Source: Collinsella sp. TM09-10AT (GTDB lineage: Bacteria; Actinomycetota; Coriobacteriia; Coriobacteriales; Coriobacteriaceae). Taken from it: DNA of 64,000 nucleotides. Positions 8,587 to 24,135 of the stretch are shown piece after piece. The position numbers were made by a program, and so were the translations under genes. Within the stretch, counting starts at the first letter, position 1; every line of letters starts with the position of its first letter. The notes under the pieces are model-generated. The model did no database searches and was not told where the DNA came from. It saw only the letters and a list, made by a program, of their open reading frames with translations. The stretch spans positions 109,114 through 173,113 of the forward strand of contig NZ_QSOP01000003.1 of the NCBI RefSeq assembly GCF_003436275.1, in the 5' to 3' direction.

Positions 8587-8750
8587 AATCACCTCCCGGT
8601 GACACTGATGGTTCTTGATGGGGCCCTCACCATAGATACGCTTTGACCAAACGGAATGTTTCAAATTCAAGCAGGAAAAACTACCAAAATAAACCTGTCC
8701 TTTTTTGCAAGTGATCAACGGAACGCAACAAGTTGAGCATACGCAAGCGA

Positions 8751-8851
8751 GCGGCCCCCAGAGCGTACAAGGTGGCATGAAAAAGGCAGGGCATTGACCT
8801 TTTGGTCATGCCCTGCCTTTTGAATGACAGATTGTAGCTCTGGGGGCCGCG
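8751..8851 (-). terminator. Nested double-stem terminator after rpoC
   Basis: Inner hairpin GGCAGGGCATTGACC (8786-8800) / GGTCATGCCCTGCC (8805-8818) with A-run and T-run on opposite sides, so it can work in both directions. It sits within an outer inverted repeat: GCGGCCCCCAGAGC (8751-8764) pairs perfectly with GCTCTGGGGGCCGC (8838-8851), and TACAA (8766-8770) with TTGTA (8833-8837). A further hairpin CCGCCGTTC/GAACGGCGG lies at about 8869-8889 beside the rpoC stop. Confidence 0.8.
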
Positions 8852-8894
8852 CAGCGACGGAGGTCGCCGCCGTTCGTTAGAACGGCGGAACTAA

Positions 8895-13370
<4,476 letters not shown>

Positions 13371-13376
13371 AGTCAA

Positions 13377-16868
<3,492 letters not shown>

Positions 16869-16941
16869 CAGGTTTTTCCTCCTTCACGGAAATGCTCGGT
16901 GGATTGGCGAGGCATAGCTTCGCCAGTTATCGCAACCTAAT

Positions 16942-16969
16942 AGTTTATCAGGTACCGACCGTTGAGCAA
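16942..16969 (-). promoter_or_regulatory. Candidate rpoB promoter
   Basis: Minus-strand TTGCTC, 16-base spacer, TAAACT, about 75 bases before the rpoB start. The rest of the 16969-17131 gap is AT-richer than its surroundings and shows no gene. Confidence 0.4.
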
Positions 16970-17131
16970 GAAAAGCCTTGACGCAATTGAGTTTTTGGAG
17001 TAGCAAAGTTTTTCGACAGAAAATACGCAGGTAGATGTATGTGTATCGAACATCTGTTCATATATTTTCTGTGAACGAGCCTGCTGATACGGACAGCTGA
17101 ATGGCGGAATGGCGGTGAGGGTTGGCCGGAC

Positions 17132-17301
17132 GGAAATTACATCCCGTTTTGAGGCCTCAAACTGGGTCGCAGTTTCCGGTTGAGCCCTGTTTGGGAAAGC
17201 ATATCCCGTTCTGAGCCGAAATTCCGGGTCGCAGTTTCCGCTAGGGGCTCCAACCGGAAAGTGCGTCCCAGAATTCGACCAAATTGTGGGACGCACTTTC
17301 C
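17132..17301. repeat. Array of three 46-nt palindromes with exact 62-bp period
   Basis: Units at 17132-17177, 17194-17239 and 17256-17301 are each 46 nt and begin exactly 62 bp apart. Each follows GGAAA-N6-CCC ... GGG-N6-TTTCC. In unit 3 the N6 arms pair perfectly (GTGCGT/ACGCAC), giving a 17-bp stem when CCGG ends are counted (17254-17270/17287-17303); units 1 and 2 share GGGTCGCAGTTTCCG but pair imperfectly. The 16-nt spacers are also related, in opposite orientation (GGGCTCAACC against GGGGCTCCAACC). The array lies between the galU terminator and the rpoB promoter. Confidence 0.85.
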
Positions 17302-17322
17302 GGGGCTAAGCTGTTGCCCGAA

Positions 17323-17355
17323 TAAAAAACGGGTGCAGACCGAAGTCCGCACCCG
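17323..17355 (-). terminator. Terminator after galU
   Basis: Stem CGGGTGCAGAC (17330-17340) / GTCCGCACCCG (17345-17355) with one mismatch, a four-base loop and a minus-strand TTTTTTATT tail. Confidence 0.85.
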
Positions 17356-17376
17356 CAAATGTCGATGACCGAAGGC

Positions 17377-18285
17377 TTACTTGCGCATCAAACCGCCGCG
17401 CTCGTCGATGGCGTCCCAGAAGGCGCCAGCAAAGCGAGGATCGCTTGCGGCCATGAGGGCGTTGGTGGCCATCCAGCCAGACGGGGTGCCGGTGTCGTAG
17501 CCCGAAAGCGGATCGATGACGACGGCGTACATGGCCTCGCGGTCGAGCGAGCGGGCCATGGCGTCGGTCAGCTGAATCTCGCCGCCCTTGCCGGCCTGCT
17601 GATCAGCCAGGAGGTCCATGACCAGCGGGCTCAGCAGGTAGCGACCGACGATGTACAGGTTGGACGGAGCCGCCTCGGGAGCGGGCTTCTCAACCAGGCC
17701 GCCGATGCGCCACACAGCACCCGGCTCGCCATCGGCAACATCCTCGGCGCCCTCGAGCGAACCCACGCGCTCGCCGGCGATCACGCCGTAGCGGCTGACC
17801 TCCTCGGGAGCGCACGCGGCAACGGCGATAACAGAAGCGCCGCCGTGCTCCTTGGAGACAGCAAGCATCTTGTCGCAGATGTCACGGTTGGGCACAACGT
17901 AGTCGCCCAGAAGAACCAGGAAGTTCTCCCCTGCCACGGCGTCGGCAGCAGAGCGAATGGCGTGACCGAGGCCCTTGGGCTCGTACTGATAACGGAAGTC
18001 GACCGGCATACCGCCCGCATGGGCGACAGCGTCGGCGTAGGCGTCCTTACCGCGCTCGCGCAGCAGGTTCTCGAGCGAACGGTCGGGCTGGAAGTAGTTC
18101 AGCAGCTCCGGCTTGCCAGGCGAGGTAACGATGATGGCGTCGTCGACCTCCTCGGGGTCGAGCGCCTCCTCAACGACATACTGGATGACCGGCTTATCGA
18201 GAACCGGCAGCATCTCTTTTGGCGTGCACTTGGTGCCAGGCAGAAAACGCGTACCAAGACCGGCGGCGGGGATGATTGCCTTCAT
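17377..18285 (-). CDS. galU: UTP--glucose-1-phosphate uridylyltransferase
   Basis: Makes UDP-glucose from UTP and glucose-1-phosphate. 302 residues starting MKAIIPAAGLGTRFLPGT, the nucleotide-binding loop, followed by KEMLPVLDKPVIQYVVEEA. The LLGDYVVPN metal-binding segment and GYDTGTPSGWMATN near the C-terminus are typical. I chose ATG 18285; an in-frame TTG at 18294 is 3-4 bases from the AAAGGA box and less likely. It stands alone between rplL and rpoB, breaking the usual rplJL-rpoBC order. Confidence 0.93.
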   Translation of the reverse strand: MKAIIPAAGLGTRFLPGTKCTPKEMLPVLDKPVIQYVVEEALDPEEVDDAIIVTSPGKPELLNYFQPDRSLENLLRERGKDAYADAVAHAGGMPVDFRYQYEPKGLGHAIRSAADAVAGENFLVLLGDYVVPNRDICDKMLAVSKEHGGASVIAVAACAPEEVSRYGVIAGERVGSLEGAEDVADGEPGAVWRIGGLVEKPAPEAAPSNLYIVGRYLLSPLVMDLLADQQAGKGGEIQLTDAMARSLDREAMYAVVIDPLSGYDTGTPSGWMATNALMAASDPRFAGAFWDAIDERGGLMRK

Positions 18286-18537
18286 ATTATTCAAGGATCC
18301 TTTCGCAGGCGCAGGATGCGCCCTGTGCGTGCGGCACGGCGGCCGCAGACCAAATTGCGATACCGAAGTATCTTACCGCCGGGACCAGGCGCTACCGCTA
18401 GGCAAACGCCATTCTTCAGCAGGTCAACGCAAATTATTGCTCGAACGGTGCAATTTTATCGCCCAACGGTAGTGACCCCAAAGCACTGCAAACGGCAGTA
18501 ATTTGCATGCCGAGCCAGCAAAAAAGAGGGGTCATAA

Positions 18538-18572
18538 CAAAAAAGACGGGGCTCGCAATGCGAACCCCGTCT
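18538..18572 (-). terminator. Terminator after rplL
   Basis: Stem AGACGGGGCTCGC (18544-18556) / GCGAACCCCGTCT (18560-18572) with one mismatch and a three-base loop, followed on the minus strand by TTTTTTGTT. It separates rplJL from galU and rpoBC. Confidence 0.88.
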
Positions 18573-18599
18573 GCAAAGAAATCTGGCGAGAAAGCCTGA

Positions 18600-18977
18600 T
18601 TACTTGAGGGTGACAGCAGCGCCAGCAGCCTCGAGCTTCTCCTTGGCAGCCTCGGCGTCCTCCTTCTTGGCACCCTCGAGAACAGCCTTGGGAGCGCCCT
18701 CGACGACCTCCTTGGCCTCCTTCAGGCCAAGGTTGGTGAGCTCACGGACGGCCTTGATGACCTGGATCTTGTTGTCGCCGAAGCCCTCGAGCACGACGTC
18801 AAACTCGGTCTTCTCCTCGGCCTCAGCAGCGCCAGCAGCGGGAGCGGCGACAACGGCGGCAGGAGCAGCGGCGGAAACGCCGAAGGTGTCCTCGATAGCC
18901 TTAACGAGCTCGGAAGCCTCGAGAAGGGTCATTTCCTTAAGAGCATCGATGATCTCATCGGTGGTAAGCTTAGCCAT
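18600..18977 (-). CDS. rplL: 50S ribosomal protein L7/L12
   Basis: 125 residues starting [20 protein letters not shown], with an alanine/proline hinge near residues 39-55 and the factor-binding C-terminal domain ([39 protein letters not shown]). Start ATG 18977 has AAAGGA upstream; 11 additional in-frame codons back to 19010 look like leader. It forms the ribosomal stalk with L10, encoded just upstream. Confidence 0.96.
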   Translation of the reverse strand: MAKLTTDEIIDALKEMTLLEASELVKAIEDTFGVSAAAPAAVVAAPAAGAAEAEEKTEFDVVLEGFGDNKIQVIKAVRELTNLGLKEAKEVVEGAPKAVLEGAKKEDAEAAKEKLEAAGAAVTLK

Positions 18978-19079
18978 TTCTAAGTCCTTTCGGTTTCCGT
19001 GTCTGTGCACGGAGATCAGTTAAAACACGGCGCGAATGCGCCAGGGGTGCGGCGTTGCCGCCGCGGGTGAAAACAGCGA

Positions 19080-19601
19080 CTAGGCTGCCTTCTGCTCGGA
19101 GACCTGCTGGATCGAACGAGCGAGACCAGAGGAAACGCCGTTGACGCAGACAGCGATGTCGCGAGCGAAACCGGAGATGAGACCGGCGATCTGGCCGAGA
19201 AGCTGATCCTTGGTGGGCAGCTCGGCAATAGCCTTAACATCATCAGCGGAAACGGCCTTGCCGTCGGAGATACCGCCCTTGATCTCAAGGACGCCCTTGG
19301 ACTTAGCAGAGAAGTCCTTGAGGGCCTTAGCGGCCTCGACCGGCTCGGTCTCGTAGAACACATAAGCGACGGGGCCGGCGAGGATCTCGTCGAGCTCGGG
19401 CTGCTCCTGGTTCTTGAGAGCGATCTTGACCAGGTTGTTCTTGTAGACCTTCATCTCGGCGCCGCACTCGCGAAGCTGATGACGCAGCTCCTGAGCCTGC
19501 TTAACCGTCAGACCGTTGTAGTTGACGACGAACAGACCGGCGTTCTCGGCGATACGGGACTCGATCTCTGCAACCTTGTCGATTTTGTACTGCTGGGGCA
19601 T
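19080..19601 (-). CDS. rplJ: 50S ribosomal protein L10
   Basis: 173 residues, normal length: MPQQYKIDKVAEIESRIAEN, then GLFVVNYNGLTVKQAQELRHQLRE and VYKNNLVKIAL. L10 anchors L7/L12 dimers to 23S rRNA and represses its own operon by binding the leader. GAGGAGG precedes ATG 19601. rplK and rplA, usually upstream in the same cluster, are 23 kb away here. Confidence 0.96.
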   Translation of the reverse strand: MPQQYKIDKVAEIESRIAENAGLFVVNYNGLTVKQAQELRHQLRECGAEMKVYKNNLVKIALKNQEQPELDEILAGPVAYVFYETEPVEAAKALKDFSAKSKGVLEIKGGISDGKAVSADDVKAIAELPTKDQLLGQIAGLISGFARDIAVCVNGVSSGLARSIQQVSEQKAA

Positions 19602-19812
19602 GAATTACACCTCCTCGAATTCTTTCCGGGCACGGTCCGCCACAAGGACGTGACGGGGGCATGTCCAAAAAGAAAGCCCCCGCGCTGCATGAGCGACGGG
19701 GGCGAGAAGACATATCTACTCGACCACCTCGGCTGGCGGGATATCCCATTAAGCTCGCGGGCGATGCCCGTTTGCACCGGCTGTCTCTGGCAGCGGATTC
19801 GTGCGTGAACCG
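19602..19812 (-). promoter_or_regulatory. rplJ leader with attenuator hairpin (L10 leader type)
   Basis: About 210 bases of transcribed leader without a gene. On the minus strand GCCCCCG ... CGGGGGC (19676-19703) followed by TTTCTTTTT is an intrinsic terminator placed inside the leader, before rplJ. Just downstream a second GC-rich segment (GCCCCCGTCACGTCC) repeats one arm and could compete with it. This is the layout of the L10-binding leaders known from Bacillus and enterobacteria; the kink-turn itself I cannot confirm by eye. Confidence 0.6.
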
Positions 19813-19817
19813 AAAGT

Positions 19818-19846
19818 ATTATGGCGGGGACCCCGGCGTCGGTCAA
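19818..19846 (-). promoter_or_regulatory. Promoter of rplJ-rplL
   Basis: Minus-strand TTGACC (19841-19846), 17-base spacer, CATAAT (19818-19823). The -35 box lies in the outer left arm of inverted repeat E2; the arm's only mismatch with its partner (TTGACC against TTGGCC) falls in this hexamer. Confidence 0.6.
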
Positions 19847-20051
19847 CGGGAAACCGGGCTGCACACAATTCCACCATCCGGCCGCGCCGCCGAAGGCCAG
19901 GCGCAAGGTTTTCGCTCGGTCAGGTCCTGGGCTCGCACGAAGAGCACATTAAGTGCTCTTCGGCTCGTGCGGAATCTACGAAAACCTTGCGCCTGGCCTT
20001 CGGCGGCGCGGCCTGCGGTGACTTTGGGGCAGCCCGGTTTCCCGTTGGCCG
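19840..20051. repeat. Long inverted repeat E2 with conserved central hairpin
   Basis: Inner arms 19880-19914 and 19979-20013 are perfectly complementary over 35 bp. After asymmetric internal loops of 17 and 15 bases, outer arms 19840-19862 and 20029-20051 pair with one mismatch. The central hairpin is CGCACG, AAGAGCAC / GTGCTCTT with loop ATTAA, bulge CGGCT and CGTGCG. It is the same as in E1 except for three base pairs, each changed on both sides. The arms share no long match with E1. Lies between the aminotransferase 3' end and the rplJ promoter, in the same orientation relative to the ribosomal operon as E1. Confidence 0.9.
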
Positions 20052-20106
20052 GCGCCCCCACTCATAAGCCTTAAGTCGGTGGGCTGATATGTTGCGTCCC
20101 TGATGG

Positions 20107-21243
20107 CTACAAGGTTGAAAGGAAGGTGGACAGGCGGCGGAGGCCTTCGTCTAGGTCTTTGTCGGAGACGCAGTAGCTTAGGCGGATATGACCTTCGGTG
20201 CCGAAACAGTCGCCTGGGACTAGGGCTACGTTGGCCTCTTCGATGGCTTTAATGCAGAAGTCTTCGCTGGTTAGGCCGTACTGTTTAATGCTGGGGAAGG
20301 CGTAGAAGGCGCCGGCTGGTTCCACTACGTCGAGATCCATGGCGTCTAAGGCTGCGAGTACGCGTTCGCGGCGGGCTCGGTAGACTTTGAGCATGGGGGT
20401 TGGGTCGACGGTGAGGGCTCGGGCTGCGGCGTCCATTTCGAAGGAGACAGCACTCGATACTAAGTATTGGTGAGCCTTTGCGATCTCGGCGATGACGGGT
20501 GCCGCTGCTGCGAGCCAACCCAGGCGCCAGCCGGTCATAGCCCATGGCTTGGAGAAGCTCTCGATGACTACTGTCTGCTCACGCAGCTCCGGGTGGCGCT
20601 GGGCAAAGCGCTCGTAGCCATCCGCATAGACCAGACGGTTGTACACGTCGTCGCAGATCACGTAGATACCCGCCCGCTCTGCCACGCGCGCCACGGCATC
20701 GAGTGAGGCCGCGTTGAGAATGCAGCCCGTGGGATTGTTGGGCGAGCAGATAACGACGGCCTTGGTCGCCGGGGTCACACAGGCGCGAAGCGCATCCTCG
20801 TCAATCTGGAATTGCGCAGGCTCCGTATCCAAGAAGACCGCCTTGGCGTGGTTGGCCACGACGATGCTCTCGTACAGGCCAAAGGCCGGCGTGGGAATGA
20901 TGACCTCGTCGCCGGGGTTGAGCATAGCCATGAATGTTGCCGACAGGGCCTCGGTCGCGCCGTCGGTCAGGATGACCTCGTCGGCCGAAAACGCAAGGCC
21001 CGCGTCCCCCATGTAGGCAGACAGCGCCTCGCGCAGGGCGGGGCGACCGTTGTTGGGCGGATAATGCGTGTCGCCGCGGCCCAGCGCGGCGGTCACCTCG
21101 GCGCTAATCACATCGGGTGTAGGAAAATCGGGCTCGCCGAGCGCGAGCGCAATGCATCCTGGGTGCTGGGCAGCGAGCGCGTTAATCCGACGGATGCCGG
21201 AGGGCTTGAGCGTGGCAAGCGAGGTATTCATGGGCAGGCGCAT
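20107..21243 (-). CDS. Pyridoxal-phosphate aminotransferase, class I/II (aspartate aminotransferase family)
   Basis: 378 residues. Begins MRLPMNTSLATLKPSGIRRINALA with AAAGGAA upstream; LALGEPDFPTPDVI, YPPNNGRPALREALSAYMG and NNPTG(C) are family markers. The PLP-binding Lys is in SFSKPWAMTGWRLGW and the carboxylate-binding Arg in HIRLSYC near the C-terminus. The exact amino donor cannot be read from sequence. It is monocistronic on the minus strand, and E2 follows its 3' end. Confidence 0.88.
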   Translation of the reverse strand: MRLPMNTSLATLKPSGIRRINALAAQHPGCIALALGEPDFPTPDVISAEVTAALGRGDTHYPPNNGRPALREALSAYMGDAGLAFSADEVILTDGATEALSATFMAMLNPGDEVIIPTPAFGLYESIVVANHAKAVFLDTEPAQFQIDEDALRACVTPATKAVVICSPNNPTGCILNAASLDAVARVAERAGIYVICDDVYNRLVYADGYERFAQRHPELREQTVVIESFSKPWAMTGWRLGWLAAAAPVIAEIAKAHQYLVSSAVSFEMDAAARALTVDPTPMLKVYRARRERVLAALDAMDLDVVEPAGAFYAFPSIKQYGLTSEDFCIKAIEEANVALVPGDCFGTEGHIRLSYCVSDKDLDEGLRRLSTFLSTL

Positions 21244-21336
21244 GGCGTTCCTTTCGTAAGGGTTGCACTAGGATAGCGCGCCCGCGCGCCGCCAGACGGT
21301 GTAACCTAAACGGAAACGAACCGGAAAGGAGATGGT

Positions 21337-22008
21337 ATGGAGGCGAACCAGCAGGCCAATAAGCCAAAAACGTTGCGAACCATTGCGTATATCAGCATTC
21401 CCGATAGCGCCGATCTTGAGTTTTTGCTCTGGGACCTGCAGGATGCCATCGCGGCCTATGCTCAGCTTTCTGGCACCACGCTCCCCCGCCCGGTCGTTTT
21501 GGAGGCGGATGATTCCGGCAGCGTTGCCGGTGCCGCCGATGGCATTGTGTTCGCCATTGAAGACGCACCCAATGATGAAGCGATGGCGCCCATTAAGCAG
21601 ATGCTCGACCGCTTTGGCGGCGCAGGGACGCGTGCCTATGTTGTTGTCCAGGCCGACGTCGGCGGCCTCGAGCGAGCACACGGGCTCGTCGTGCGTCTGC
21701 GAGCGACGTGCGACCTTCGTGGGCTGTCATGGTGCGGCGGCGTTGTCGTCTGTACCGGCAGCGGCTTCGCGGCGCTTCGTCACTCACCGCGCATGGGACT
21801 CTTGCGGCGACCGTTTTCGGAAGCGATGGACAAGCTCGTAGGCGCCGTTCGTATGGGCTGTTCGGTTGAGCATGCGCAGCGACTTGGTGGTGGTAATGCC
21901 GAGGACGTCGACGCCGACGGCATGATTTGCACCGAGCCAGCCGTGCCCGCGCCGATCTGGCGAGGCGTTCTGAAACGTCTGGGCGCCCACGCTCAAACAA
22001 AAATCTAA
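21337..22008 (+). CDS. Hypothetical protein, possibly flavodoxin-like
   Basis: 223 residues with GGAAAGGAGA just before the ATG. I do not recognise the family. An alternating beta/alpha pattern is visible: TIAYISIPDSADLEFLL, RPVVLEADDSG, DGIVFAIED, TRAYVVVQADVGG, LSWCGGVVVCTGSGFAALRHSPRMGLLRRPFSEAMDKLVGAVRMG. The last part resembles the end of NADPH-dependent FMN reductase-like proteins, but the N-terminal flavin loop is not clear, so this is only a suggestion. It converges on the DNA glycosylase gene with a single base between stop codons. Confidence 0.6.
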   Translation: MEANQQANKPKTLRTIAYISIPDSADLEFLLWDLQDAIAAYAQLSGTTLPRPVVLEADDSGSVAGAADGIVFAIEDAPNDEAMAPIKQMLDRFGGAGTRAYVVVQADVGGLERAHGLVVRLRATCDLRGLSWCGGVVVCTGSGFAALRHSPRMGLLRRPFSEAMDKLVGAVRMGCSVEHAQRLGGGNAEDVDADGMICTEPAVPAPIWRGVLKRLGAHAQTKI

Positions 22009-22009
22009 A

Positions 22010-22573
22010 TTAAATAACAGCCCAGTCAACGGCTTCACTCCAACGCTCGACAAGCCGCTCCAAACGCCACGCCGCGTTGGCAGGACTCGTCGACGGCAGC
22101 ACGATGGCGGGTAGCCCCGTCCGCTCTTGTAGATAGCGTTTGTAGAGCCGCCCGGCCGCGCCGCCGTTGCAGATAACGACCTCAATCGGCGTGACATCGG
22201 TAATGCGCTCGACATGCGCCGGAACGACGTTTTTGATGCTCGCGTCGCTTGAGCCCTTGATGTCACAGCTCTCGATCACGTCCCACAGGGCCACGCCGCC
22301 GTTGAGCAGCATAGCCCGCTTGGCGGCAATCGAGGCGTCGAGCGTCGCTGGCTCGTTACCTGCCAAAGCGTCGCCCTCGTTGGGCGGCACAGGCGAACCG
22401 AGGCACGCGGCCATCACGCGCCAAAAGCGATTCTGAGGGTTGCCGTAATAAAAGGCATTGGCGCGCGAAAGCACCGAGGGAAACGACCCCAGCAGCAAAA
22501 CGCGCGAGTGCTCGTCAAACACGGGTTCAAACCCATGCTCAATATGTTGATAGCCCTCGTCCGGCGCGGCCAC
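22010..22573 (-). CDS. DNA glycosylase of the uracil-DNA glycosylase superfamily (hypoxanthine/deoxyinosine type)
   Basis: 187 residues. LLLGSFPSVLSRANAFYYGNPQNRFWRVM (about 26-54) is the first active-site block of the family 6 (hypoxanthine-DNA glycosylase) branch, and LPSTSPANAAW is the second conserved block near the C-terminus. VVICNGGAAGRLYKRY matches the central strand. It excises deaminated bases. It starts with GTG at 22573, three bases after the stop of the glycosidase gene, so the two are co-transcribed although their functions seem unrelated. Confidence 0.8.
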   Translation of the reverse strand: MAAPDEGYQHIEHGFEPVFDEHSRVLLLGSFPSVLSRANAFYYGNPQNRFWRVMAACLGSPVPPNEGDALAGNEPATLDASIAAKRAMLLNGGVALWDVIESCDIKGSSDASIKNVVPAHVERITDVTPIEVVICNGGAAGRLYKRYLQERTGLPAIVLPSTSPANAAWRLERLVERWSEAVDWAVI

Positions 22574-22576
22574 GAG

Positions 22577-23953
22577 CTAAGCCCTCAGCAGATAGCGCAC
22601 CTCGTAGGGCGCAAGCTCAAGGGAGCCCGCCAGCTCGACCGTGGGCACGCCGTCGGCCAGCAGGTCGGCAAAGGACCCATTGAGCTCGCCGGCGCCAAAG
22701 GTGTAAGGCTCGCCCACGGCATTGACCGCCACGAGCACCGTCGCGTCGTCGCAGGCGCGCTCGAACAGCAGCTGCTTGTTCTGAATCACCACGTTGCGAT
22801 AGGCACCATAGTTGAGGGCACGGGCCGCCGCGTCGTCTGCTGAGCGCAGGTGCGCGAGCTGCTTGATGAAGGCCGTCAGCTCGTTGGGCGCAGGCTCATC
22901 GAGCGCAGGTCGCAGCGCCCAGTCACCATCGGGGCCGCCCTTTTCGCCAGGAATCCCCCACTCGCTGCCATAGTAGACGCACGGAATGCCCGGCATGCCA
23001 AAGAGCATGCCATAAGCGGGGCGCAGACAGGACTTGTCGGTAAGGATGCTCGCCAGGCGCGGCACATCGTGGTTGTCGACAAACGACAGCAGATGCTTGC
23101 CGCGATAAATGCACCACGGGTCACCGCCAAACTGGCGGTGCAGCGAGTGCGCGATCTCGAACATATTGACCGAGTTAAAGCTGGAGTACAGGCCCTTGTA
23201 GCACTCGTAGTTGGTGCAGGAGTCGAGCATCTCGTCGTTGACGATCTGGTTGTAGTCGCCGTGGAGCGTCTCGCCAATCAGCACAAAGTCGGGCTTGAGC
23301 TCACGGGCAAAGGCGTGCAGGCGGCGCATAAAGTCGCGGTCGAGCATATAGGCAACGTCCAGGCGCAGGCCGTCGACGCCAAAGACCTCGGCCCAACGGC
23401 GCACGGACTCGAGCAGGTAATCGACCACGGCGGGGTTTTGCAGGTTGAGCTTCACGAGCTCAAAATGGCCTTCCCAGCCCTCGTACCAAAAGCCATCGCC
23501 ATAGCAGGAGTCGCCGTCAAAGCTGATGTGGAACCAATCCTTGTAGGGCGAGTCCCACTTGCGCTCCTGCACATCGCGGAAGGCCCAAAAGCCACGGCCC
23601 ACATGGTTGAAGACCGCATCGAGCACCACGCGGATGCCATGGGCGTGCAGCGTCTCGCACACGGCGGCAAAATCGGCATCCCCACCCAGGCGACGGTCGA
23701 TATGGCGCAGGCTGCGCGTGTCGTAGCCATGGCTGTCGGATTCGAGCGGCGGGTTAATGAGCACAGCACCGATGCCGAGCTCTTGCAGGTAGTCGGCCCA
23801 TTGGGCGATCTTCATGATGGGCGCATCGGGGTTGGGCGCTGCGTTGGCAGCCTGGGCGAGCTCATCTTCGGCAACGGGCGCGGCGTTTTCGCGCGGAGCT
23901 CCGCAAAAGCCCAGCGGATAGATCTGATAGAACGTCGTCTCGTATGCCCACAT
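22577..23953 (-). CDS. Glycoside hydrolase family 13 (alpha-amylase / maltodextrin hydrolase type)
   Basis: 458 residues, cytoplasmic (no signal peptide). The four GH13 regions are visible: VVLDAVFNHVG (109-119), GLRLDVAY with nucleophile Asp199, LIGETLHG with acid/base Glu228, and FVDNHDVPR with Asp296. A beta-sandwich C-terminal domain follows. It likely splits small alpha-glucans or maltodextrins; the compact N-terminus argues against a neopullulanase with an extra N-domain. ATG 23953 is preceded by GGGAGG. First gene of a two-gene unit with the DNA glycosylase. Confidence 0.88.
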   Translation of the reverse strand: MWAYETTFYQIYPLGFCGAPRENAAPVAEDELAQAANAAPNPDAPIMKIAQWADYLQELGIGAVLINPPLESDSHGYDTRSLRHIDRRLGGDADFAAVCETLHAHGIRVVLDAVFNHVGRGFWAFRDVQERKWDSPYKDWFHISFDGDSCYGDGFWYEGWEGHFELVKLNLQNPAVVDYLLESVRRWAEVFGVDGLRLDVAYMLDRDFMRRLHAFARELKPDFVLIGETLHGDYNQIVNDEMLDSCTNYECYKGLYSSFNSVNMFEIAHSLHRQFGGDPWCIYRGKHLLSFVDNHDVPRLASILTDKSCLRPAYGMLFGMPGIPCVYYGSEWGIPGEKGGPDGDWALRPALDEPAPNELTAFIKQLAHLRSADDAAARALNYGAYRNVVIQNKQLLFERACDDATVLVAVNAVGEPYTFGAGELNGSFADLLADGVPTVELAGSLELAPYEVRYLLRA

Positions 23954-24003
23954 AGCAACCTCCCGGTAAGCTCAACACAACGACATCCATTGTATGCCCA
24001 GCA

Positions 24004-24040
24004 GGGTAGCTATTTTGGGACGGGGCTCTTTTAGCTACCC
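24004..24040. repeat. GGGACGGG-loop hairpin
   Basis: GGGTAGCTA (24004-24012) / TAGCTACCC (24032-24040), perfect 9-bp stem, loop of 19 containing GGGACGGGG. It resembles the GGGACAG-loop hairpins elsewhere in the window, with a different stem. It lies between the 5' end of the GH13 gene and the 3' end of the MFS gene. Confidence 0.6.
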
Positions 24041-24053
24041 CAGCCCCTTTCTA

Positions 24054-24120
24054 AGTTGCGGTGAAATACGGACTGTTTGCCGGGTTTATTGGGCTCAGCA
24101 GTCCGTATTTCACCGCAACT
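24054..24120. repeat. 22-bp perfect inverted repeat after the MFS gene
   Basis: Arms 24054-24075 and 24099-24120 are perfectly complementary over 22 bp, around a 23-base loop. Read on the minus strand the loop is CTGAGCCCAATAAACC then CGGCAAA, similar to the loop of the 62.1-kb palindrome (TTGAGCCCGTAAACAAGCC). It may serve as a terminator for the MFS gene, but no T-run follows in that direction. Confidence 0.75.
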
Positions 24121-24135
24121 GATGAGGAGACGTGA

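Noticed and set aside
19661..20074. Short frames across inverted repeat E2 and the rplJ leader
   Set aside because: Both strands are open because the arms mirror each other; they overlap a regulatory leader and promoter.
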